Origin: Sipunculus nudus
Taxonomy: Eukaryota; Annelida; Sipuncula; Golfingiida; Sipunculidae
Length of the DNA: 64,000 nt
Assembly: GCA_026874595.1 (NCBI GenBank)
Contig: CM049311.1
Coordinates: forward strand, 15,531,676 to 15,595,675
Reading direction: 5' to 3'
Below the pieces are notes generated by a model. That model was not told the origin of the DNA, did no database searches, and saw only the letters and a list, made by a program, of their open reading frames with translations. Shown here piece by piece: positions 44,401 through 57,113 of the stretch (position 1 is its first letter; every line of letters begins with the position of its first letter). A program made the translations under genes and the position numbers.

Positions 44401-47400
44401 ATCTATTATCCTGGAAAAAAAACAAACACATTTTCAAATTTAAAATTTTTTTTATCATATTACCCAGAAGAAGTAAAAATTCTAACAGAAAGATTACACA
44501 TGATTTCTATATCTTCTAGACTATATCCTATTCTGATTAACAGCAGACAGCAGATTTACCAATGTTTTCTCTTATCCAGGTGTCCTGGTCCTTTTGATTA
44601 AATATGTTATCCAATTGCTTATGCTCTATCACATTCAAAAGATTTAGAATGGATAAAAAAGCAGGAATGAGGGACCCACAAAATTTGAATAATAATATGA
44701 ATACCTCATGAGTATTTAAATGTCTTTGGTTGTCAATATAATATAAAACTGGTTGTTCTTTATACTGCTACAACAAATTATACTCCAGTTAATGTTAATA
44801 TCACTCACAGTTTTAGAAGTGCCACATCACTGTTGAGGCGTTTCCTGCTGGATCCTGTTGTAGACTTGTCCTCTGCCTCACACTGGGTGGGACCTGCCAG
44901 GGCATACACTCGCTCTGGGGTACATAGGACCTGAAAGCAAATAAAACATCGATTTATTTATATATTTAAATGACATAACCTTATTCTCACATCTGGTTTT
45001 AGTTCATCATATTTAATACAGGAACATGTAAATACTAAAAATAATGTACAATATTTGTTAGAACAAATGTTACAACTATAAATTGGCACAGTGCAGCGGT
45101 CAGAAACTCTCGTACAAAAAATCTACTAATGCAGCTCATCTGTACTGCCACAGAGGCCATGGGCACTCATGGAACAGCAAATGGCATGTTTGCTCATATT
45201 TTTTTTATTCCTAATTTGATTATAGGAGCCTTTACCAACTTATTAATAAGTAATATTCATACCAGTTACATGAGGTGGGCAGGTTTGTTACCTTTGCCAG
45301 TGAAGTGGGTACAAGTCACATGTTATTAGTTTTTCTGTCCACACACTATCACCATCAGTTCAATGAAATTTTCTGGAAAGGTTGGCCCTGAGCCAAGGAA
45401 TAATTGCTTAAATTTGGTGGCAGATGAGTTACATTTAAGGGCAATTACAGAAGCAAATCCTGCCAAAAATTCACCACTTTTTGTCTGTTTGTTTATACAA
45501 TATTGAAAAGTCATGGATAAATTTCAATTAAATTTTATGGAAAGGTACCAGGGACCATGGACTAGGTGGTTTATTTTTTTTTCACTTGGTTGTAGATCAA
45601 GCTTACTGCATTCAGCATTCTTTCTTGTTTTTAATGTAATCAGCACTGACTGACCTCTTTGAGAGCCTTAATGGCCTCGTGTCTGTGGGATGGAGGCGGA
45701 TACAGTAGTATACGATGAAACAAAGATTCCAGGACAGGCCTCATGGAGCGCAGGCTTCCTACAAGACGGACCAGCTGTACTGCAATACTGGAAACAAGAA
45801 ACAAACAGGTACAAGTTTACATATATAAACATGTGCTATGGAGCAAATTCTTTAATATGCTCTGTAATATATCAATGATTAAATATTATGTTTTACTTCC
45901 TCTCTTTCTCTCTCTCACTGGCATACATAAACATATGGTTTGCATAGTTTTCTTACAGGTCTCTCATATGAATAGTTTAATGTTTTTCCATTAAGGATCA
46001 AACATCAACAGATTTCATTCATATATTAAAACCACATCTGGTTCATAATCATACATCTTTTCTACATGCATTACCTGTCCTCTCATAAACAGAAAAGAAA
46101 TATTTACTATAAGCTTGTTACACACACACACACACATATTGCAAGTGCATGCATATATATTTTATTAATAGAAAACTGGGAAAAATCATATAAAAGACTC
46201 CTGGTATGTATGTTACAGATTATGACATAACACATAATTACAAGTGATATCTCTGATCTATTTTCTCAAGTGATTAATTCGCTACATTTTCTTGGCGTTA
46301 GTTTCTTGGAGAACATGGGCTAAAACCTACACACATACCGTCAAGTGCATCTCAGAAAGCACAATGATTACAAAGATTCCCATACTAAAGTTCCCGTGGG
46401 ACTTACTTGTAAATTGTTTTGGCTGCACATGACTGAACACTAGATGGAGCCACAGAGCACCCAGCTCCTCGTCCCATGGTATCCTGGCTTTCTACTCGTT
46501 GTGTGGTTATACTTTTCTCATTCTTGGGGTTGCCAAGCAAAGAAATAATGGTTGGACAGAGCTGCTTCCTGAAATTACCAGAAGAGTATTGTGATAATAG
46601 TTCTGTTACTTATCTGTGTTATATTTGATATTTTTAAACAGATCTGTAATTATTATGGATATGCTGTAATTAATGCATGTATTCTGGCAGATGCAACTAT
46701 GGCAGCATTTCAAATTTAATTACTTTCTTACAGATAACCACAATCTCAAATATTATTCTCCTATTGTACCCATAATCTTACCCATGTGCAGGGTTCTAAT
46801 GTGAATAATTCTGAGTAGAACTAGATGTGTCGGAATGACACGAATGCCCCCGCCTTGGGCAAATTAGAAACATTTGTAAAATTTGGAAAATTTTTTAAGT
46901 TCAGGAGGTGTCATATGGTCAAAAGTAGGTCAACAAGGGCAAAATGCAAACTCGATCTGTAACGGGTCATTATCAAGCAACACACCAAAAATCATGCCAG
47001 TATATGCAGGCATTGTGAAAAAAAGTCCATACATGTGCATTTTCCATAAAAATTTCTGTCTTTCATGAAATTTTTATGTTTAGGATCCGTAAAACAATCA
47101 AAAGTAGGTCAACCAGGATGAAACGCAAACTCGATCTGTAACTGTCATTATCTGCCCACACAAAAAAAATCAGGGTGGTATCTGCAGGCATTGAGGAAAA
47201 AAAGTCAGTACATATGCATTTGTTATGAAAATTTATATTTTTCATGAAACTTTCTATGTTCAGGAGCAGTCAAATGGTCAAAAGTAGGTCAACTGGGGCA
47301 AAACGCGAACTCCATCTGTAACTGGTCATTATCTGCCAACACACCAAAAATCAGGCCAATATCTGCAGGCACTGAGAAAAAAAAAACGTACATGTGTATT

Positions 47401-50400
47401 TGTCATGAAATTTCATATTTTTCATGAAATTTTCTATGTTCAGGAGCCGTAAAACGGTCAAAAGTAGGTCAACCAAGACGAAATGCGAACTCGATCTGAA
47501 ACTGGTTTATATCTGCTTACACACCAAAAATCAGGCCAATATCTGCAGGCATTGCGAAAAAAGTCCGTACATGTGTATCTGTCATGAATATTTCTATTTT
47601 TCATGAAATTTTCTAAGTTTAGGAGCCGTAAAACAGTCAAAAGTAGGTCAACCAGGAGGAAACGGGAACTCGATCTGTAACTGGTTTATATCTGCTCACA
47701 CACGAAAAATCAGCCCAATATCTGCAGGCATTGCGAAAAAAAGTCCGTACATGTGTATCGCCACTTTGTGGCGGGGGCATAAAAATTCACAATAGCTGGA
47801 ACACCTTAACTGTGAACACTGGGCAGTTTAAATTTCCAGAACCATGGCCAGGCCTTGGTGTTCTTAAATATATTATTATGGAAGTTAGTACACATAAAAA
47901 TGTTATCTTATTATGTCTCCTGCTGGTAAAAAATATATAGGAATAAATTTCATTTTTAGAGTTCATAAATAACTAAGCCAATGAAAGCATTCTTTTAAAA
48001 AATATTACCTTTTAAAGAACAAGGAGGAATATTTATTATAAATACTTTGAATTTTAACTTCAAAATACCTTATGTTTATTGAATATTGTGTCTTATCCCG
48101 AGGTAAGTATCATAAACACAAAATATCATGAAATAATGTATCATTGCAGCCCTAATTATGAACATAACAAAGCGTAACTTTTTACATATATTGTACTTCC
48201 TTTGATATCTTGCACTAACTGCTGGATAAATGACAATACACAATCCATACACTCACCACAAAAGGTCAACAAACTCCTGGTTCTCAGCAATGACTGGAGG
48301 TGCATTGTCCAAGATGGCATGGATACCCTCCAACAGTAAGGGCTCAACTTGTTTTGGTTGGTTTGGCCTGAACAAAAGAATGTTTCATCATTACAAACAG
48401 CAGAAAATTGCAATATACAAATATAGGATATAATACCATTCCCTGTTATTAAAAAAAATAAATTTGATATGCTATTTGTATTTGGCAAACTTCAAAACCA
48501 TGGGCATTATAAGCATCAGTAAATGGGTTGCAACTGGATGATGTTTACTGAACTCTGTATCAGCAGAATAAGTCTCATCAGAAAACTGAACATGAGGACT
48601 TTTCATACAAGGACTTTATTGCTATTTCAATATTAACTTATCTGACTTAACTGTTGTAATATCATGTGGGTATTACTGTTTTTTATAAATTAAGCATTAA
48701 ACTCTGAACTGATATTAGAACATATATCATATAAGCCTTACCCTTGCAAAGACACCAACTTGTTGCACATGTGCTGTAAGATATTGACCACATCGTCCAC
48801 AAAAGCAGCATGGTTGCTGTCAGGTTCTGAACAGAAAAAAACAAAATTAGGTCAAATTCATCTCACATTTAGATATCCCTTCTGCCTCCTTGACTCTACT
48901 GTAATTAGCATTATTTATTTATTGCTTTCAATATAAGCGTAAATGGGTTTGAAACAAAATGGGTAAAATATTGAGTTTTTTTTAAACTATCCTAATACAA
49001 TAAAACTGGTATATGATATGAATTTATTTTTATGTTGGGAACCAGCACACAGTATTTTCAGCAAAATGTCTGTGGTACTGTATCATATATTTACATTTAC
49101 AGTTGGTAAATATGGAGAAAGCCATACCAAAAGAAGGAGATTTGATAATACACCCCAGAGCCAGCAGAAATATTGCACTTCTTAAGAAGAAACTGATTTC
49201 ACTGCTGCCTTGGATGACCAGTTACAATGGACTTAGACACCAGGTGGCGAGCCTGTCTGCTGAAGACATTGTGCTTATGATGTGACTCGCAGCCAAACAA
49301 ATGCCAGTAAACAAACAGTCAACAGGCAGCATGGTTGCTCTTTGAGTGCTGCTTGATGGCAGTTTAGGGTATGTTTAAAAACTGTGAAACCATTTGTGGC
49401 ATTCTTGGCTGTTATTAATTGGCAAACATTGAAGGTTATCTGAGACCACTAATGAACATGTCCAAATAATAATGTAGATTCCTTGTCACATTAGTTGTTT
49501 CAGCCAATCATAGAGGATGTTACCTCCAGCGCCAGCTCTCATCTTGGTCCAGCATAGAGATCCCATCTCATGCAGCGGCACAGAAAACCAGGCCAAAACA
49601 AAACAGCACTTAAGATATAGGTAGTAGGCCTAAAGGTAAAGTGCTATGAAAAGAGAGTAATTTTATAACACTTATATAAATCTATATAACATTACATAAA
49701 CTCAGTATCTTAAAATTATTATTTTATATTTAGTAGAGAAATCAGCTGACATTTGACAGACACTGTATGGCATTTATCTGTATGATATTACAAACACCAC
49801 TGAAAATAAAACAACTACTGTACCTTTTGTAGAGAAGTCAGCCAGCACGTCTTCCTCCTCTTTGTTCTGTGGTATATATCAGTAGAATATATTGATGATG
49901 GAGTCACATAACACAAATAGGTTAGCATAATATTAAAGTCAACTATAACTAATAAACCAGTAAATTCTACAGAATACTTTAAAAAGTGTGCAGGACATTG
50001 TAAAAATTATATTGGTTTGAGATCATGGTAAAAATCACAAGTGGAATTTCTATAGTGTTAATTGTTTGATGTGCAGCAGTTTGATATATGATACAAAAAT
50101 ATGACTATTACAAATACAAATACAGTGATTTTTTCTTATATCTCTGGGGATAAACGTTTAATTACAGCATGTACAAAACTGCCCTTTAGCATGCTTGGTC
50201 ATAACAATAATTTGATAATAACTATGCAAAACTCTCTACAGATAACTTACAAATTAAATAAGTTGATGAACAGCCAAAAATTTTATATTCAAAATATGTA
50301 ATACAAGTATATATGTAAAATATTTCATTAAGGCTAAAAAAAGGGCTTTTTACCATTTTTTAAACATATCTGAAGAATTAATTCCAACTTTGATGAGTGA

Positions 50401-53400
50401 CAATTCAAACAGAATTTTCAATATATTATTAACAAAACTGCTTTCGAATATACAGAGTATGCTAAAAGAAAAAAAATAAATATCCTTTGAGCATAAACAG
50501 AAAATACCATATCTAATTAAATTTATGATAAAAACATCTTAACAGTAAAATAGCATAAAAGGGGTCTAATAAAGTTTGAAAAAGAATCTAGCAAACTTCC
50601 AGTAAGTAGGATGATGAACAAAAGCCAGTGAGCTGTTTATTTCTTAATTAATGATGGTGTGAAAGTTGCACCCTTAAATTAAATATTTTGTATTTATAAA
50701 TGTTAAACACACAAAATGACTTCATACAGATTGTGTGAAACTTCACTAAGTTGTGCTTAGTGTGTTTAATGGTCATGGACTTGCAATTGGATTACACATT
50801 TAAAGCAATACCAAAAGTTGTATAAAATAACTTATTTCTCCTTATATCTGTCTCTATAGGAAATCTGGGAAAGATAATTTAAGATTATAAAAGGAATCTT
50901 CTATACTGTACATATATGGTGATGTGTTATTAAAGCCTGAAATACAAAATGGCATCTTAAAACCAGATTTAATCCTCTAGACTGATTCAAATATACCTGA
51001 TATTCAGCAACTATATAATAAAGATCAGACAATTTTCATCTCCTCTTATCTTTGGCATATTAAACAGATAAAGAAAGGATCAATGATCTATGAAACTACA
51101 CCTGGATCCTTGTCAGATCCCTACTCACCACCACCTTTGTTTCCATGGTACTAGGGATCTTATCAGCTACAGCAGTCAGTAACTGGGTCAGCGTGGCCCG
51201 CACAGCTGTCCTTACACTACTCTGTCCGTTGTTACCATATGTATCCACACAAACCTGGGGAGGGACATATACCGGGTAACGTCACCTCTACAACCTCCAC
51301 AATACCATAACAACCCCACTACCATACATAATAACTAGCGAACAAAATAATCATAGGGATTTCCATATAAACAGAATGTGGTAATGGGATTTCCACCTGA
51401 ACAGCAAGTGGTATGGGATTTCCATCAAACCAGCAAGTGCTATGGGATTTCCACCAAACCAGCAAGTGGTATAGGATTTTCACAAAAACAACAAGTGGTA
51501 TGGGATTTCCATTAAACCAGCAAGTGGTATGGGATTTCCATCAAACCAGCAAGTGGTATGGGATTTCCATTGAAACAAAAAAAGAGGTATGGGATTTCCA
51601 TTAAAACAAGTGGTATGGGATTTCCATCAAACCAGCAAGTGGTATGGGATTTCCATAGAAACAACAAGTGGTATGGGATTTCAAATACCAGTTGGTATAG
51701 CATTTTCACTAAGTGACTAAAACCAGCAAATGGCATCAAATTCCTATTTATCCAGGACATTTAGGAATTTCCACGTAATCAGTAGGTAAGGAGCTTTTCA
51801 CGTAACAAACAAATATTTTGGATATAGGATTTCCATTAAGATAACCACAAATTAAACCAGATTTGGAATTCCATTATATCCACATGGTATGGAAATATAC
51901 AGTAAAAAATTCCAATTTCTTTGGTAACAAGACAATTTCAGAATTTAAACTATACTGATATTTAGCTTTACATTTTAAAAACTCAGTGCCTGAATATTAA
52001 AGATACTTAGGTACACATGAGAGTGTCTTAATAATGGAACAAAAGAGCCGTTATTTGAAAATCCCCTATGTACTTAAACTTTCTCATTACTTCAATATCT
52101 ACAACTCAAAATAAACCTACTGGCATTTAAATCAGCAATCAACTGCTTCATATAAAACCGGTTCTAATGTAGAACAAACAGAAATAAATGGGACAAATGG
52201 GATTTGGGAATTAGTTATTCACATATAATATGCAAATCATACACAACATCATATTCACATGTGATCTCTACATAAAAAGGTATATGTCTACATTAAATGG
52301 GTTTTAAACATTATATAGGTGAACTATGTACACTAAATGGTCTCAAATCAACAGAAGCATATGTAAATATGGTCAGATAAATATGAACTTAAACCATAAA
52401 AGGTAAATCATGCTTAAACATGGAGCCAGATAACAGAGTTCATAAGAATTAAAAAACAGACAGAACAAATCAAATATTTTTCATGAGACAGCTCCAAAAA
52501 AAGGCACAAAGAAAAATTAAAAAGTCTCTTGTACACATAAAACAACAAAAAACAGTAGTTACAGGTGCAGCATATAAAAATATTAAACATAAAGCATGGT
52601 GTATATCATGAATAAAGGTGACACATTAAGGAGAAAGTTGGTAGGAAGTATGTGGTCTTCCAGGCAGGTAATTATATAAACTATCAATTAAAACATGCTT
52701 GTTTATATTTATTCTTTTTGAGTGTATGTCATAATTACTGGATTTTAAGCTCATTTGGCTAGACACTGAAAGACTAAAATTACCACAGAGATTATTTCAA
52801 CAAGACACAAAGATACAGAGAGGACTCCCTGGCAAATATTCAGCAGAAAATTAGTTTAGCATCTGATACAATCTACAAATTAATAACTACTAAGCCAAAG
52901 TTACCAGTAGGTATAAGTGAGAAACAAGCCTATAGAAGCAGATTACCAGCTTGGCATGGCTGTAAGATTTTCTTTATAAACAAAATAATTATAATTATTC
53001 TGACTTTTATATGTTACCTTCCATACTACTGAGACAGGCACAAGCAAGTGCATGCTTATATCATTGATAATTAGGTGAATTACAGTTAAGTGAATGCAAT
53101 GACTTAAAATTTGAAATAAATACAAATTTCTATATAGCTTGTCAAATATTTACCTTTTGTGACTATTCAGAAGATAAATTAATCCCATATACAAATCAGG
53201 TAAAATCTTCCCACATGCTGACCTCTGGAATATGACCACTGAACTATGACAATCTTTGTCCCTGGCAAGTTGAAGAGTAATTATATTCTTTATGATTCTG
53301 ATTATGGCTGATGATTAGAAGTGTTACAAATAATATGATCCAGACTCAGGGATTGATCACTGATACAATGATGGGTGGCTATCAGCAGACATGAGAAAAC

Positions 53401-56400
53401 TGAATACCAGCATACATTTGAACATTAATCATTGATAAAATACAATCATTTGCTTTATACAGATTACGACTTACCTGTTTTTTTGTGTAATTTAAGCTGA
53501 TATTAATTTTATATTAATTCTTGCCTTAGCCATCAATTAGCATATCAACTTTTGTCTGAACCATTAATAATCATATCAACTCTTGTCAGAGCAACAAATT
53601 ATCATATCAACTCTTGTCAGAGCCAACAATAATCAACAGGTCCTCTTAAAATGTTAATATTGATATATCAATTCAGCCCCACCAGTACTTCTGGTGCTTT
53701 TACAGCATGACACTTACACAGCAAATTTTGACAGTTTTGAGGATAGTTGTGTCAGTGGGGTTTTAATTTATGCAGCTTATATATTATTACCTGTGAGGGA
53801 GGTTATAATAAAGAAATAAATATCTATGGTTTGTGTGCATGTAAAGAAACTCAGTCAAACTGATATTAATGGTGCAAAGTAACTATACATGCTGAATCAG
53901 TGTTTAATTGCTGTGCCTTCCCCAGTAATCAGCCATGCCAGCACTACTGACAGAAGCATAGAAGCGCAGCGCTACCTGAGCAGAATCGGAAACACCCAGA
54001 TCAAGGTCTTGGTGGCTCACCACTTGACGTTGATAAAACACTCCCAGGATGCGACTGAGCACACTCACTAGAGCATTCCGCAGGCCAAGCCGATCAGTGG
54101 ACAAATATGTACAAATGCACAACTGAAACAGGTGCAAAATGATCTACTCACAGCCTGCTACTATTAACTTTTGACTTTTGCCATTGCTTTAACCTGTGAT
54201 CTTGGGATGAATCATTAAACATATTTGGAGAATTTTTCTATTCTTAGTTATATATTTGAATAACAAACTGAGCTTTGTAGGCCAGAACTGTCATGGCTAC
54301 AATATATTCATCTGCCTTCATTTCAGTGGCCTTAACAGTTAAATTTAGAAAAATTTGATCCACATCAGAAGACTATATCTGAAGACCACCTGTCTTAAAA
54401 GACCACCTGTCTTAAAAGACCACCTGTCTATTAAGACAACCCTTGGTTGAACCAAAAGCCTTCACATTGGTTATAACTGATCTGTCTAATAAGACCACTT
54501 AGGAATAAAGACCACTTTTGGCCAGTCCTATGGGTGGTCTCGACACATAGGTTTCACTGCATTTTACTTTTTATTTTAGCAGAAACTAAATTACCAAAAT
54601 ATACCAATTCATGAAGCACTTTACTTATTCATATTTTGTCATGAACAATTTTAAATTCACATATGTTTTGCATAAGTATGAGGATAATAATTCAACTGGT
54701 TATTTTTCTAATTTTTTATTATTTTATATAAATACTGGTAAGTGTATTAATTAAAATGTTATATTTGTTTCTAGGGTAAAACATGATGGGTAAATTCACA
54801 TCCTGGGGCAAGTGACCACCACTGAATGCATGCAGGAGTAAAATGTACAGTTTGTACCATTTATACCTGTTGTTAGACTTTTGCAAACTACATGCTTTTT
54901 CACAGATCCAACTGATAAAGCTATGCTTAGCTGGGATAGTAATCAGAAATAGCATCAGTATCATGAAAGGACTTAGTAAAGCCCTAGTTTAAAAACTGAC
55001 TGCACGTTTGTGAACATTAGCAATACATGTATAAAGAAAAGCAGGCTGTGAGGGACCAGTTATTCACAACATTTCATGCAAGAAGAAATATAAAAATTAA
55101 CATAGGCCTCCTCTGTAAACATCAAACTTAAATCATTTATATTTAATAACAAGGGACCTATGGGTCACTGTGCTCAGCTGAAGTTAACCTTGAAGGTAAA
55201 AATCTAAAATAATATCAAATGGAGATAAAGTGTAAGAGGAAGAGGTAATAAAGGCCATGGTTGGTTTATATGATTGGTTTGTATTGATGAGCAAGAAATT
55301 GTTGCAAATAATATTTTGTGACCTGACCATGTGTTTCCTAATGTTGAAACTGAAGCATGTGAGCAGTTTGTGAACAAATGATCTGTACAGTTACCATGAC
55401 CATTAGTTGGCTTTTCGATTAACTGTTGACATTTCAGTAGTTTACACATTTGTTCAATCGAATCTTTTTTTTGTATAATATATATTATTAAATATATGTT
55501 TTTTTATGAAATGTATACAGTTGAAATATAACTAATTAACAACATAAAACATGGCAAACAAAGCCTGATCTCAAATTCTGCTGATGCAGGAAAATAATGA
55601 ACAAATGTTTGTAATAAATCCTCATTTTTTTATCACATCAATTTTTTTTTTAATTTAAGTTTATATTTCTATACATTTTCAATATAACATATATATCTGA
55701 ATATAAAAGTTGATTCATAATTCTCAACTGCATCATCATAAATCTCAATCTTGTCAGATAACACCACATCATGCATATAAAATGTTTATTTATTTTTTAC
55801 CACAAAAATATATCTTTTAAATCTGCAAAACAATAAATATCTAAAAAAAATACTTGAATTTAGATTTCACAATTTTTAATTGTGTCTTTATTTATCCATA
55901 ATGTGCTTCATATTTTATCATAATTTAAGCATACTGATGGGTTCCATTATGATTGGTAAAATCATTTAAAAGAAAAATGATTTCTTTAAAAATGCTACAT
56001 TACACAACATTGCATCTTCTGGATTACACCTTGAATTACTTTTTCAAGGAAAGTTTTTGCATATCAAAGTGGAAGCAGCATTACAATTAAGGAGATACAG
56101 TGAAAACAATAACAATACTGCATAACACTTGGTGGGTTGTGTTTGCAGGGGGGGGGGGGGGGGGGGTCATTGGGGTGGTGATATGAGAATAACTGTACAC
56201 CTGTCACAGCAGGGGATCTCCCCCAGTGACTGTAACAAATCAGAAACTCTGGCATAGCTGACTTCCAGTGACCTGGAGTGGGATCCTGCATCTGTAATCT
56301 GTAAACAAAGCAAATGACTACAATAGAGCCTCAAGAAAAAAATCAATAACTAGCTTAATTTTCAAGCTTTTAATTCCAAATTTCAGATTTAAACTAATTA

Positions 56401-57066
56401 AATATTTATGTTCACATGCTGTGAAAATTAAATCAATGGTGCTTACAGGAAAAAAACGTGCCATGGTCAAAGTTGGGCAAAATTTAAGGTCCTGATTTTA
56501 TTTTTATGCTAATTACTTAAAAAATTTACAAAATTCAGATCTAATTTTGGGTAAACAATTGAATCTTAATTAAACATAATTATATTCTTGGGAAAACAGA
56601 CTCTAGTTTCAAAATTTTTCATGTTAAGTGAGTAAATATTTTTCCTGATTTTTTACAAAGTCCATTATGTTTGGGCCCATAACTTAAAGAATTTATACTT
56701 AACAGACTTTATTTCTGGCATGTACATAGGAACTATATAGAAGAATATTTATGGTAAATATGAGGAAAAACAGATGAGTGGTTTTGATATTAGGCAGTCC
56801 TGAAGTGTGAAAATAGGATTTTAATAAAAAATTGAGGTTTTTCCTTAATTTCTCAAAGGAATGAAGTCGCAGAGACCCAGTTTTCGGCTTGGTAGGAGAT
56901 CTTGGGGACATCTAACATTATGCTGAATTTTGGATTCCTAGGTCTTACGGTTTCAAAACGTGCCACATCTACGGACGGACGGACGGACGGACGGACGGAC
57001 AGACGGACGGACGACGGACAATGGACCACGACTATAGCTCAGATGACTTATAGTCAGCTGAGCTAA

Positions 57067-57113
<47 letters not shown>

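Noticed and set aside
49511-49610. Extra ARFGEF3 exon on the minus strand ([20 protein letters not shown] then GAG|GTAACA)
   Set aside because: Open frame and a GT follow, but no acceptor fits, exons 8 and 9 already join in phase, and it does not resemble BIG3.
56064-56291. Minus-strand ORF with acceptor-like start in the 5-6 intron
   Set aside because: Exons 5 and 6 already join in phase 0, the ORF overlaps the TH element and the G-run, and it matches nothing in BIG3.
12242-56911. Similar minus-strand ORFs ([11 protein letters not shown]..., MPRIWSLGL...) in several TH copies
   Set aside because: Open in four copies, but the copies at about 31.6 and 37.7 kb are broken by frameshift or stop. 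Similarity at DNA level is enough to explain the shared frame.
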